64,000 bases of DNA from assembly GCF_004793885.1 (NCBI RefSeq), contig NZ_SRYG01000008.1, positions 1 to 64,000 of the forward strand. The letters are read 5' to 3'. This DNA is from Dubosiella muris (GTDB lineage Bacteria; Bacillota_I; Bacilli_A; Erysipelotrichales; Erysipelotrichaceae). The notes beneath the pieces are model-generated. The model did not search any database and was not told where the DNA came from. It saw only the letters and a program-made list of their open reading frames with translations. Shown piece by piece: positions 43,399 to 52,170 of this stretch (position 1 is its first letter; the number at the start of each line of letters is the position of its first letter). The position numbers and the translations under genes are program-made.

Positions 43399-45627
43399 AT
43401 GAGGGAAATCTTAAATATTAACAAAGATTGGGAATTTAAAAAGCAAGATGGCAACGATCATGTCGAAGCCGTTCATGTTCCACATACTTGGAACGCCGTT
43501 GACGGAACCGATGGTGGCAACGACTACTGGCGCGGAACCGCCGTGTACACCAAAACGTTCGCGAAACCGGCTTTAGCCGAAGACGAGCAGCTCTGGCTGG
43601 AAATCAACGGCGCCAACTCGACTTCCAAAGTCGTATTCAACGGACAGCCGCTGGCCGAGCACAAAGGAGGCTACTCCACATACCGCGTTGATTTGACGCC
43701 GGCGCTGGCCGAAAACAACACGCTGGAAATCATCGTCGACAACGCGCCAAACAGCGAAGTCTATCCGCAACAAGCCGACTTTACGTTTTATGGCGGATTG
43801 TACCGCGACGTCAATTTGATCCGCGTCAACAAGGCGCACTTCGCCCTGGGATACTATGGCGGATGCGGCGTGGCGCTCACGCCGGAAGTGCTTGCCGACG
43901 GAAAAGGGCAAGTCAAAGTGGAAGCGTACACTGAAAACGCGAAAAACGGGGACGTTGTTTCCGTTCAAATCCAAAACGTCGAAGGCGAGATGGTCGCGCA
44001 AGGCGAGGGTGTCATTGAAGACAACCACGCTTCGTTCGTCATCGCGATGGAAAACATTCACTTGTGGGATGGCGTGGAAGATCCATACTTGTACACAGCC
44101 AACGTGCAGCTGGCCCAGGACGGCCGCGCCATCGACGCGCAATCCATCCGGATTGGTTTCCGTACATTCGAAATCGACCCGGAAAAAGGATTTATTTTGA
44201 ACGGACGGCCATACCAGCTCATCGGAACCGCGCGCCATCAGGACTGGGAAGGCATCGGCAACGCCCTGACGCGTGAAAACCACGAAATCGACATGGCGCT
44301 CTTGAAAGAAATGGGCGCGAGAACGATTCGCGGCGCCCACTACCAGCACGACCAGGCATGGTACGATCTGGCCGATGAAAACGGATTGATCATGTGGGCG
44401 GAAATCCCGTACATTTCCACGCACATGGCTAACGAGGCGGCCAACGAAAACACCCAAGAGCAAATGCGCGAAATGATCATTCAAAACTACAACCACCCTT
44501 CGATTTTCGTATGGGGATTGTCCAACGAGATCACGATTGGTGGCGAAAGCGAAGACTTGCTGGAAAACCACCGCAAACTCAACGATTTAGCGCACACGCT
44601 TGACCCGACAAGAAAGACGGTCATGGCGCACGTGAGCATGCTTCCGACGACAAGTCCGCTCGTGACTTTGCCGGACGCGACAAGCTACAACCAGTATTTT
44701 GGATGGTACGTAGGAAAAATCGAAGACAACGACAAATGGTTCGATGACTTCCACGCCCAATATCCAAACGTAGCCATCGGTATTTCTGAATTTGGCGCCG
44801 ACGCCAACCCGCAATACCACGCGGAAAAGCCAGGACGTGGCGACTATACCGAGGACTATCAGGCGCTTTACCACGAGCACATGCTCAAAATGGTAACCGA
44901 CCGGCCTTGGATCTGGGCGATGCACGTATGGAACGGATTCGACTTCGCGGCCGACGCCCGCGACGAAGGCGGTGTGCCAGGACGCAACCAGAAAGGTTTG
45001 GTCACGTTCGACCGGAAGACGAAGAAAGACTCGTACTACATTTACCAGGCGTATCTTTCTAAAACACCGTTCGTGCATTTGACGAAAAAACGTTACATCG
45101 ACCGCGAGCAGCCGGTGACGGAAGTGAAAGTGTACACCAACGAGCCGGAAGCAACGTTGTATGTCGACGGACAAAACATGGGCACGCAAAAAGCGGTGGA
45201 CCACATTTGCCGCTGGAACGTGGAAATCAGCAAAGAGCACGCCATCAAAGTCGTAGGAAGCGATGAAACGATCAACGACACGATGACGATCCGCAAAGTC
45301 GACGAGAAAAACGAGGACTACATCGTCAAGGGCGGCAGCGTCCACAACTGGTTCGACGACGGCGTGGAAAAAGACGGCTACTTGTCCATCATGGATTCGA
45401 TTGGCGACGTGATGGCCGTACCGGAAGCCATGGAAGTCCTGCGCCCGGTTCTGGAAGGCTTGCAAAATATGCTTGGCAAGCGCGATGACGAAGGGGAAAT
45501 CCCGGCCATGGACATGAACACGATGATGATGGCGTTCCCGGTTGAAACCGCCCTGCGTATGAGCGGCGCGCTGACAAAAGAGGAAATCATCGAGCTGAAC
45601 AAAACGCTGAACAAAATTAAAAAATAA
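43399..45627 (+). CDS. glycoside hydrolase family 2 (beta-galactosidase or beta-glucuronidase)
   Basis: This 742-aa enzyme has the GH2 layout: jelly-roll N-domain (PHTWNA, YWRGTAVYTK), immunoglobulin-like domain, TIM barrel with acid/base E377 in WGLSNEI and nucleophile E464 in ISEFGAD, then a C-terminal extension. There is no signal peptide, so it acts inside the cell. GRNQKGLVTFDRK at about 528-540 contains N530-x-K532, the residues that bind the glucuronate carboxylate in beta-glucuronidases, but similar NxK sequences also occur in annotated beta-galactosidases. The nearby hexuronate locus would fit glucuronidase; overall likeness is closer to GH2 beta-galactosidases. Confidence 0.88.
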   Translation: MREILNINKDWEFKKQDGNDHVEAVHVPHTWNAVDGTDGGNDYWRGTAVYTKTFAKPALAEDEQLWLEINGANSTSKVVFNGQPLAEHKGGYSTYRVDLTPALAENNTLEIIVDNAPNSEVYPQQADFTFYGGLYRDVNLIRVNKAHFALGYYGGCGVALTPEVLADGKGQVKVEAYTENAKNGDVVSVQIQNVEGEMVAQGEGVIEDNHASFVIAMENIHLWDGVEDPYLYTANVQLAQDGRAIDAQSIRIGFRTFEIDPEKGFILNGRPYQLIGTARHQDWEGIGNALTRENHEIDMALLKEMGARTIRGAHYQHDQAWYDLADENGLIMWAEIPYISTHMANEAANENTQEQMREMIIQNYNHPSIFVWGLSNEITIGGESEDLLENHRKLNDLAHTLDPTRKTVMAHVSMLPTTSPLVTLPDATSYNQYFGWYVGKIEDNDKWFDDFHAQYPNVAIGISEFGADANPQYHAEKPGRGDYTEDYQALYHEHMLKMVTDRPWIWAMHVWNGFDFAADARDEGGVPGRNQKGLVTFDRKTKKDSYYIYQAYLSKTPFVHLTKKRYIDREQPVTEVKVYTNEPEATLYVDGQNMGTQKAVDHICRWNVEISKEHAIKVVGSDETINDTMTIRKVDEKNEDYIVKGGSVHNWFDDGVEKDGYLSIMDSIGDVMAVPEAMEVLRPVLEGLQNMLGKRDDEGEIPAMDMNTMMMAFPVETALRMSGALTKEEIIELNKTLNKIKK

Positions 45628-45636
45628 ATAAACACG

Positions 45637-45674
45637 AAAAAAGCCGAATTCGAAAGCGAAAACGGCTTTTTTTT
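45637..45674. terminator. bidirectional terminator between GH2 and tex
   Basis: AAAAAAGCCG (45637-45646) pairs with CGGCTTTTTT (45663-45672). The A and T tracts on either side let it work for both convergent genes. Confidence 0.85.
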
Positions 45675-45679
45675 CATGT

Positions 45680-47800
45680 TCAGGAAGAAAGCTCGACCAT
45701 CGACAACGCGATGCGGGCCTTTTTCTCATCCACGCTCTCCACATAACACGTGACGATATCCCCGACATGGACGACATCGTTTGGATCTTTGACAAAGCTT
45801 CTGGACAGCTTGGAAATGTGCACCAGACCGTCTTCATGCAAACCGATATCGACAAAGGCGCCAAAGCTGACGACATTGCGAACCGTTCCTTCCAGCTTCA
45901 TTCCCCGGCGCAAATCCTTCATCGTCAAAACATCGTGCTTGAGCAGCGGGGCGTCCAGGGCGTCCCGCGGATCGAGTCCGGGCGTCGAAAGCTCTTTAAC
46001 GATATCCTTGAGGGTAAAGACGTCGGTACGCAACGCGGCCGCCAGCTTTTCCGTGTCGGCCACCGCCAGCTTGCGCTGGAACGCGCGCGAGCCAAGATCC
46101 GCCAAATCCAAATGCAGCTTTTCAAGCAAATGGCGCGCAATCGGATAGCTCTCCGGGTGGATTCCCGTGTTGTCGAGCGGATCGGCGCTTTCCGGAATCC
46201 GGAGAAAGCCGACGCATTGCTCATACGTTTTCGTGGAAATTCCTTTGATTTGCGCGATTTGCGCGCGCGAGGTGATCGGGTGTTTTGTTTTGGCCTCGTA
46301 CAACGCCTCGATGGAGCGCTTATTCAAGCCGGACACGTATTTCAAAATGCTTTTGGAAGCCGTGTTGACGTTCACGCCAACTTGATTGACGATTTTTTCC
46401 GTCGTGAAATCCAGCGAATTCGAAAGCAGCTTTTGATTGACATCGTGCTGGTATTCGCCAATCCCAATCGACTTCGGGTCGATTTTGACAAGCTCGCTCA
46501 ACGGATCCTGCACGCGGCGGCCAATGGAAATCGCGGAACGCTTTTCGACCGTCAAATCCGGGAATTCCTCTTGCGCCAGCTTGGATGCGGAATAAACGCT
46601 CGCGCCCGCTTCCGAGACGAGTAGGTATTGCACATGCGGAAAGTCTTTCAGGACGCGGGCGACAAACTGCTCCGATTCCCGCGACGCCGTTCCGTTGCCA
46701 ATCGCGATCAGCTCGATACCGTATTGGTCGATCAGGCGACCAAGGGTTTTTCTCGCGTTGTTGAAATCGTTGTGCGGCGCGGTCGGGTAAATGACAGCCG
46801 TTTCCAGCATCGTTCCGTTTTCGTCGAGCACCGCCAGCTTGCAACCGGTCCGAAACGCCGGATCGAACCCGAGCACGCGCTTTTGTTTGATTGGACGCGT
46901 CATGAGCAAGTGCTCCAAATTGATCGCGAACGTCGCGATGGCTTTTTGATCCGCCGTTTCCTTGAGCGCGCTTCGAATCTCGCGTTTGATGGCAGGCATC
47001 AGCAGCCGTTTCATCGCGTCCTGGATGCACATCTGTAAAAACGGCGCGTTTTTCGCGTTGGAAAAACGGATCCACTGGCGGGCGATGCGCTGCCGGGCTG
47101 GCTCCTCGTCCATCGAAAGGGAAACCGAAATCACTTTTTCCGCCTCGGCCCGGTCGATGGCGAGCGTCTGGTAGTGCTTGATCCGGTCGATTCGCTCGCA
47201 AAAACAAAAATACGTTTCGAACTGGCCTTTTTCGTCGACCGCGTCCTTTTTCTTTTTCGTTTCCAGCGTTCCCGAACGCAGCATGTGCTGGCGAAGCGTT
47301 TGGCGGACCTTGGGATCGTCCGCGATACGCTCCGCTATGATGTAGCCGGCCTGCTCAAGCGCCGTGTCCACGTCACCCGATTGGACAAGCGAGCGCGGAT
47401 CTTTGTTAGGGGCGTCGAGAATCGCCTGCGCCAAAGGCTCGAATCCGGCCGCGATCGCCGCGGACGCCTTCGTTTTTTTCTTTTCTTTATACGGCCGGTA
47501 CAAGTCCTCGACTTCGCTCAAACGGGTACACTGCGCAAGCTGGCCGCGCAAGGCGTCCGTCAGCAATCCTTTTTCTTCGACAAGCCGCAGCACATCGTCT
47601 TTGCGCTTGCGTAAATTGACCTGATACGCGTATTGCTCCTCGATCGCGCGAATCGCGTCTTCGTCGAGATTTCCGGTTTTTTCCTTGCGGTAACGGGCGA
47701 TGAATGGAATCGTCGCGCCTTCCTCAAGCAGCGCGAGCACGGCTTCGACTTGAGAAGACGATAAGCCGAGCTGTTTCGATAATTGTTCAATTAATGGCAT
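45680..47800 (-). CDS. tex: Tex-family RNA-binding transcription accessory protein
   Basis: This 706-aa protein shows the Tex order: N-terminal helical domain with IPFIARYRKEKTGNLDE, a YqgF/RuvC-like domain from about residue 315 (VLGFDPAFRTGCKLAVLDENG), helix-hairpin-helix repeats (about 480-560) and a C-terminal S1 domain (GMKLEGTVRNVVSFGAFVDIGLHEDGLVH). Tex binds nucleic acid and influences transcription and toxin expression in several bacteria. Start ATG 47800 behind GAAAGGATG. A housekeeping gene. Confidence 0.95.
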   Translation of the reverse strand: MPLIEQLSKQLGLSSSQVEAVLALLEEGATIPFIARYRKEKTGNLDEDAIRAIEEQYAYQVNLRKRKDDVLRLVEEKGLLTDALRGQLAQCTRLSEVEDLYRPYKEKKKTKASAAIAAGFEPLAQAILDAPNKDPRSLVQSGDVDTALEQAGYIIAERIADDPKVRQTLRQHMLRSGTLETKKKKDAVDEKGQFETYFCFCERIDRIKHYQTLAIDRAEAEKVISVSLSMDEEPARQRIARQWIRFSNAKNAPFLQMCIQDAMKRLLMPAIKREIRSALKETADQKAIATFAINLEHLLMTRPIKQKRVLGFDPAFRTGCKLAVLDENGTMLETAVIYPTAPHNDFNNARKTLGRLIDQYGIELIAIGNGTASRESEQFVARVLKDFPHVQYLLVSEAGASVYSASKLAQEEFPDLTVEKRSAISIGRRVQDPLSELVKIDPKSIGIGEYQHDVNQKLLSNSLDFTTEKIVNQVGVNVNTASKSILKYVSGLNKRSIEALYEAKTKHPITSRAQIAQIKGISTKTYEQCVGFLRIPESADPLDNTGIHPESYPIARHLLEKLHLDLADLGSRAFQRKLAVADTEKLAAALRTDVFTLKDIVKELSTPGLDPRDALDAPLLKHDVLTMKDLRRGMKLEGTVRNVVSFGAFVDIGLHEDGLVHISKLSRSFVKDPNDVVHVGDIVTCYVESVDEKKARIALSMVELSS

Positions 47801-47845
47801 AAGTTCATCCTTTCAACGGCTATTTTAACGCATTTGGCGCCAAAA

Positions 47846-47870
47846 GAAAAACCGCGGTCAAACACCGCGG
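47846..47870 (-). terminator. rho-independent terminator of the LacI-type gene
   Basis: On the minus strand CCGCGGT pairs with ACCGCGG (47864-47870 with 47852-47858), followed by TTTTTC. It overlaps the end of the coding sequence. Confidence 0.75.
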
Positions 47871-48868
47871 CTGGACTTGGTGGAAGCGCGCGCCACCACC
47901 TTACCTGTATACATGGTTTGTTCCGGAAACTCGCTACCGCCAAGAATTTGCGTCAGGCCCATGACCGCCTGGCCGCACATGTACGCCGCCCGGTTGTCAA
48001 AAGACGTGATCGCCGGAGACGCGAGCCGGGAAAAGATCGAATCGTTGTAGCCGGTCACGCGGATGTCGTCCGGCACGTCCAGACCCCGGTATTGCGCGAC
48101 CCGCTCGACGATGGCGGCCAGCTCGTCGTCGGCGCAAACGGCCGCGTCGAACGCGCCGTTTTGCAGCAGGTCGAACACTTGCCGGCCAAGCTCTTCTGTC
48201 TGGTCGCTCAAAATGAAAAGCGTCTGTTCGTCCACTGGAATGCCGGCTTCGCGGCACGCGTTTTGAAAGCCTTTGAACTTTTGACGCACGCTATACGTGT
48301 CGCGCGTGGCCAAAAAACAAGGCTTCGTCGCGCCGCTTTCCAGGCAGCTTGCCGTCAGCGCCTGGCAGCCGCCCTCGTCGTCGCATAAAATGCTGTAAAT
48401 GTTGTCGTGGGTGAGCCGGCCGTTCAAGATGAACACGGGCACGTGGTTGCTGGCGGCGTAAATATAGCCGTTGTCGCGCTCGTTTTTTTCAATAAAATGC
48501 GAGCCGATAAAAATCAGGGCGTCCACATGGCGGGAGGCGAGCAGCTCCACGTGTTCTTTCTTTGCTTCCAATTCGTCTCCCGTACAGCAAAGCATCGCCG
48601 TATAGCCATGTTTTTTTAAATCCTGCTCTAAATAGTAGACGCATTGCGCCTGATACAAATCCCGAATGTTCGTCGAAAGGATGCCGATCGTCTTCATGCT
48701 GGACGTCGACATCCCGCGGGCGAACGCGTTGGGGGAGTAGCTGTTTTTCTCAATGACAGCCATCACTTTTTTTCTTGTTTTTTCTGAAACGTAACCCGAG
48801 TTGTTGATGACGCGACTCACCGTGGCGATCGACACGCCGGATTGTTCAGAAATATCGTAGATATTCAT
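47858..48868 (-). CDS. LacI-family transcriptional regulator
   Basis: This 336-aa protein has the N-terminal LacI HTH (IYDISEQSGVSIATVSRVINN), the hinge helix region (SPNAFARGMSTS) and a periplasmic-binding-like sensor domain. It follows the uxaA-uxaB-kdgA-kdgK operon on the same strand after 118 bases. It is the obvious candidate to bind the twin TGTAAAGGCTTACA sites at 53697 and 53914, with a hexuronate or KDG-type inducer. This regulator-site link is inference. Start ATG 48868 behind AAGGAGTG. Confidence 0.9.
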   Translation of the reverse strand: MNIYDISEQSGVSIATVSRVINNSGYVSEKTRKKVMAVIEKNSYSPNAFARGMSTSSMKTIGILSTNIRDLYQAQCVYYLEQDLKKHGYTAMLCCTGDELEAKKEHVELLASRHVDALIFIGSHFIEKNERDNGYIYAASNHVPVFILNGRLTHDNIYSILCDDEGGCQALTASCLESGATKPCFLATRDTYSVRQKFKGFQNACREAGIPVDEQTLFILSDQTEELGRQVFDLLQNGAFDAAVCADDELAAIVERVAQYRGLDVPDDIRVTGYNDSIFSRLASPAITSFDNRAAYMCGQAVMGLTQILGGSEFPEQTMYTGKVVARASTKSSRGV

Positions 48869-48986
48869 CGTTTCACTCCTTCAATTCGAAGGCTGGCTTG
48901 TCCATCCAAACGCAAAAGGTCGCGCAGCCTGTTTCCAATTCTACTGTTTTACTATAAACTGTTTTGGTTCTCGTTACGAGAACAAA

Positions 48987-50009
48987 TTATCGTTGAACGC
49001 GTCCCGAACCATCGCCCTGGGCGAGCTTTTCGACCTCGTCCACCGACACCAGGTTGTAGTCGCCTTCCACCGAGTGCTTCAGCGCGCTGGCCGCCACCGC
49101 GAACTCGATCGCGTCGTGGCTGTTTTTGCCTTCCATCAAGGCGTGGATCAATCCGCCGCCAAACGAGTCCCCGCCGCCTACGCGGTCCACGATGTTCAAA
49201 TCGTATTTTTTCGAGAAGCAGTACTCGTTGCCATCATACAGCATTGCGCTCCATAAGTTGCGGTTCGCGCTAATGCTTTCCCGCAGCGTGATCGCCACTT
49301 TCTGGAAGCCGAACGTGTCCATTAGCTGTTTAGCTACGTCTTTGTAGCCTTCGTGGTTGATTTGGCCGCCATGGATGTCCGTGTTCGTCGCTTCGATGCC
49401 AAACACGTCTTTGGCGTCCTCTTCGTTGGCGATGCACACGTCGATGTACTTCGCCAGCTCGCTCATCACTTTGTTGGCTTTTTCCTTGCTCCACAGCTTG
49501 TTGCGGTAGTTCAAGTCGCACGATACCGGAATGCCTTTTTCATGGCATTTCTTCATCGCTTCCAACGTGATGGCCGCCACCTCGTCGTTGAGCGCCGGCG
49601 TGATGCCCGTCGTATGGAACCACTCAGCCCCGTCCAAAATCTGATCCCAGTCGAAGTCTTCCGGGCTCGCTTTCGCGATCGCGCTGTCTTTGCGGTCGTA
49701 AATGACCTTGCTTGGACGCTGGCTGGCGCCTTTTTCCAAGTAGTAAATGCCGACCCGCTCGCCGCCGCGCACGATGTCGCTTGTGTTCACGCCGTATTTG
49801 CGCAGTGAGTTCAGCGCCGCCTGCCCGATTTCATGGGCTGGCAGTTTGCTGACGAAATGCGCGTCGTGGCCGTAGTTGGCCAGCGATACCGCGACGTTGG
49901 CTTCGCCGCCGCCGTAGGTCGCGCCAAAGCTGTCGGCCTGCACGAAACGCGTGTAGCCTGCCGGCGCGAGCCGGAGCATCAATTCTCCGAATGTAATGAC
50001 TTTTTTCAT
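48987..50009 (-). CDS. kdgK: 2-keto-3-deoxygluconate kinase (PfkB family)
   Basis: This 340-aa ribokinase-fold enzyme has the N-terminal GGGEANVAVSLA motif and C-terminal VGGGDSFGGG, in which the Asp is the catalytic base (GAGD is more usual). It phosphorylates KDG to KDPG with ATP. It is the last gene of the leftward uxa operon, starting 1 base after the kdgA stop. The next gene supplies its substrate-splitting aldolase, which together with operon context makes KdgK more likely than fructokinase. Confidence 0.9.
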   Translation of the reverse strand: MKKVITFGELMLRLAPAGYTRFVQADSFGATYGGGEANVAVSLANYGHDAHFVSKLPAHEIGQAALNSLRKYGVNTSDIVRGGERVGIYYLEKGASQRPSKVIYDRKDSAIAKASPEDFDWDQILDGAEWFHTTGITPALNDEVAAITLEAMKKCHEKGIPVSCDLNYRNKLWSKEKANKVMSELAKYIDVCIANEEDAKDVFGIEATNTDIHGGQINHEGYKDVAKQLMDTFGFQKVAITLRESISANRNLWSAMLYDGNEYCFSKKYDLNIVDRVGGGDSFGGGLIHALMEGKNSHDAIEFAVAASALKHSVEGDYNLVSVDEVEKLAQGDGSGRVQR

Positions 50010-50010
50010 T

Positions 50011-50649
50011 TTATCCTCTTACCTCATTCAATTTTTTGACTGCCTGCCGCGTCATTTCCTCGATCTGGTCGAACGCTTTCGCCTCGATCAAGTCTTTCTT
50101 TACCATCCAGCTGCCGCCGATGCAAAGAATGATGTCCTCTTTCAAATAGGCATCCATGTTCTTTTCGGAAATGCCGCCGGTCGGCATGAATTTCATCATA
50201 TTGTAAGGCGCCGCGATCGCTTTGATCATCGCCAGACCGCCTGCCGGCTCGGCCGGGAAGAACTTCACGACATCGAGTCCAAGGCGGTACGCTCTTTGGA
50301 CATCGGTTGGCGTGCACGTTCCCGGTGTGACCGGAATGTCTTTTTCGATGCAGTATTTGACGACTTCCTCATCGAATCCGGGGGAAACGATGAACTGCGC
50401 GCCCGCGTTGATGGCTTCGTCGACTTGTTTTGTCGTCAAAACCGTACCCGCACCGACGAGCATGTCGGGACGGGCGGCTTTCATCGCCTCGATGCAGGCG
50501 GCGGCTTCGCGGGTGCGGAATGTCACTTCCGCGGCGGGAAGACCGCCTTCGCAAAGGGCGTTGGCCAGTGGCGCGGCGTCTTCCTTATGGTCGAGAACGA
50601 CGACCGGGATGATCCCGATCTCGTGGAATCGCTGTAAAGTTTTATTCAT
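50011..50649 (-). CDS. kdgA: KDPG/KHG aldolase
   Basis: This 212-aa class I aldolase has the Schiff-base lysine K129 in VVKFFPAEPAGG, E41 in AAEVTFRT and the phosphate-binding MPTGGI. It splits KDPG to pyruvate and glyceraldehyde-3-phosphate. The true start is ATG 50649 behind GGGAGAAT; the open frame extends further only as a shadow of uxaB. It is more canonical than the aldolase at 35391. Confidence 0.93.
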   Translation of the reverse strand: MNKTLQRFHEIGIIPVVVLDHKEDAAPLANALCEGGLPAAEVTFRTREAAACIEAMKAARPDMLVGAGTVLTTKQVDEAINAGAQFIVSPGFDEEVVKYCIEKDIPVTPGTCTPTDVQRAYRLGLDVVKFFPAEPAGGLAMIKAIAAPYNMMKFMPTGGISEKNMDAYLKEDIILCIGGSWMVKKDLIEAKAFDQIEEMTRQAVKKLNEVRG

Positions 50650-50651
50650 GC

Positions 50652-52151
50652 TTATTCTCCCTTGTTCAGGCACGCCTGCATGGCGGCCATGGCGCCTTCG
50701 TTGTCTATCGTGTCCAGCGCGCTTGTTACCGCGTCGTGAAGGCCTTCGATCGCGTTCAAATCCTGTCCCCAGAAGCTCGTGTTGCCCAGAACGAGGGAAA
50801 CGAGCTGCGCGTTTGGCTTGTCGCTGTTGGCGGCAAAGAATTCGAGCACGTCGGCGTCGTCCTTGATCGTGTACGGCTGTTTCGTGACCGGATTTACGGC
50901 TTTTAATCCATCGGCGTCCAGTTCCTTGCCGCGGTAGAAGGCGATGTAGCTGGCCAGCGACGTCGTGAGCGCTTTCGGGAGCTTGTGGAACTTGTCCACG
51001 TAACCAAGCAGGGAAGGGAGGACGCGCGCCTTCCACTTCGCCGTCGAGTTGAGCGAGATTGCGAGCAGCTCGTGGTCGATGAACGGATTTTTGAAACGTT
51101 CCGTCACGGCTTTGGCGAATTGCTCGCAGTCTTCCTTCGAAAGCGAAAGCGTCGGGATGATCTCGTTGTAAATGGCTTCGTTCATGTACGCGCTGATCGT
51201 CGGATCGTACATGCAGTCGCGCACGATCGTCTGGCCGGCCAGAAAGGCACCCAGCACCATCGACGTGTGCGCGCCGTTCAAAATGCGCACTTTCTGCTCC
51301 TTGTATGGCTTGTGGTCGTCGGTCACGATGATTGGCAGACCGGCTTTTTCAAACGGCAGCTCGTCGCGCAGCGACTGCGGACCTTCAATGACCCAGACAC
51401 CGAAAATCTCGCCGGTGTCCAGCGTATTGTCCACGTAGCCGTTTTCCGCGTTCATTGCGTCAGCTTCCGCGCGCGGATAGCCGGTGACGATGCGGTCGAC
51501 CAGCGTCGAGCAGAACACGTTTTCTTTTTGGATCCACTGAATGAAGTCTTCGCCCAGGTTCCAGTCTTTGGCGTGCTGAAGGACGCATTTTTCGAGTTCC
51601 TTGCCGTTGTTGTCGATGAGCTCGCACGCCAGGATGATGAAGCCCGGCAGCTGCTGCTGGAAGCGGGCGAACAAAAACTGCGTCAGTTTGGCCGGGTAGC
51701 TGGCGGCTGGCGCGTCGGCGAACTGGCACGTTGGATCGTAGGCGATGCCGGCTTCGGTCGTGTTGCACGTGATGAAGCGCAAATCCGGTTTTTTCGCCAT
51801 GTCGAGCACCTCGTTCCAGTCCTCGTAGGCGTTCAGGCAGTTTTTGACCGCCGAGATGACGCGCTTTTCGCGGACTTCCTGGCCATCCTGGAATCCTTGC
51901 AAATACAAGGTGTACAAGCCTTCCTGCTCGTTGATGATGTCCTTGAGGCGGAATGCGCCCTGGCTGATTGGCTGCACGAGCGTGACTTTCGTGTCGAAGC
52001 CGGCTTTCTCGTTCATTTGGTCGATGAAGTAGTCGACGAATCCGCGCATAAAGTTTCCTTCGCCAAACTGCAATACGCGAACCGGCGCGTCTTCCAAAAG
52101 GTAGCCTTCGTAGTTCGATTGTTTCAAAGTTTCGTAATTTAATGTTTTCAT
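50652..52151 (-). CDS. uxaB: tagaturonate reductase (altronate oxidoreductase)
   Basis: This 499-aa mannitol-dehydrogenase-family enzyme has an N-terminal Rossmann part (RVLQFGEGNFMRGFVDYFID) and the C-terminal catalytic signature around the lysine in VRILNGAHTSM. It reduces D-tagaturonate to D-altronate with NADH. UxaB rather than UxuB is favoured by the N-terminus and by the adjacent altronate dehydratase. Start ATG 52151 follows GAGAGGAAC; an in-frame extension upstream is a shadow of uxaA. Confidence 0.92.
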   Translation of the reverse strand: MKTLNYETLKQSNYEGYLLEDAPVRVLQFGEGNFMRGFVDYFIDQMNEKAGFDTKVTLVQPISQGAFRLKDIINEQEGLYTLYLQGFQDGQEVREKRVISAVKNCLNAYEDWNEVLDMAKKPDLRFITCNTTEAGIAYDPTCQFADAPAASYPAKLTQFLFARFQQQLPGFIILACELIDNNGKELEKCVLQHAKDWNLGEDFIQWIQKENVFCSTLVDRIVTGYPRAEADAMNAENGYVDNTLDTGEIFGVWVIEGPQSLRDELPFEKAGLPIIVTDDHKPYKEQKVRILNGAHTSMVLGAFLAGQTIVRDCMYDPTISAYMNEAIYNEIIPTLSLSKEDCEQFAKAVTERFKNPFIDHELLAISLNSTAKWKARVLPSLLGYVDKFHKLPKALTTSLASYIAFYRGKELDADGLKAVNPVTKQPYTIKDDADVLEFFAANSDKPNAQLVSLVLGNTSFWGQDLNAIEGLHDAVTSALDTIDNEGAMAAMQACLNKGE

Positions 52152-52170
52152 ATGTTTGTTCCTCTCGAAT

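Noticed and set aside
50652-52151. Mannonate/fructuronate reductase (UxuB) instead of UxaB
   Set aside because: The N-terminal sequence and the adjacent altronate dehydratase fit UxaB; no mannonate dehydratase is present.
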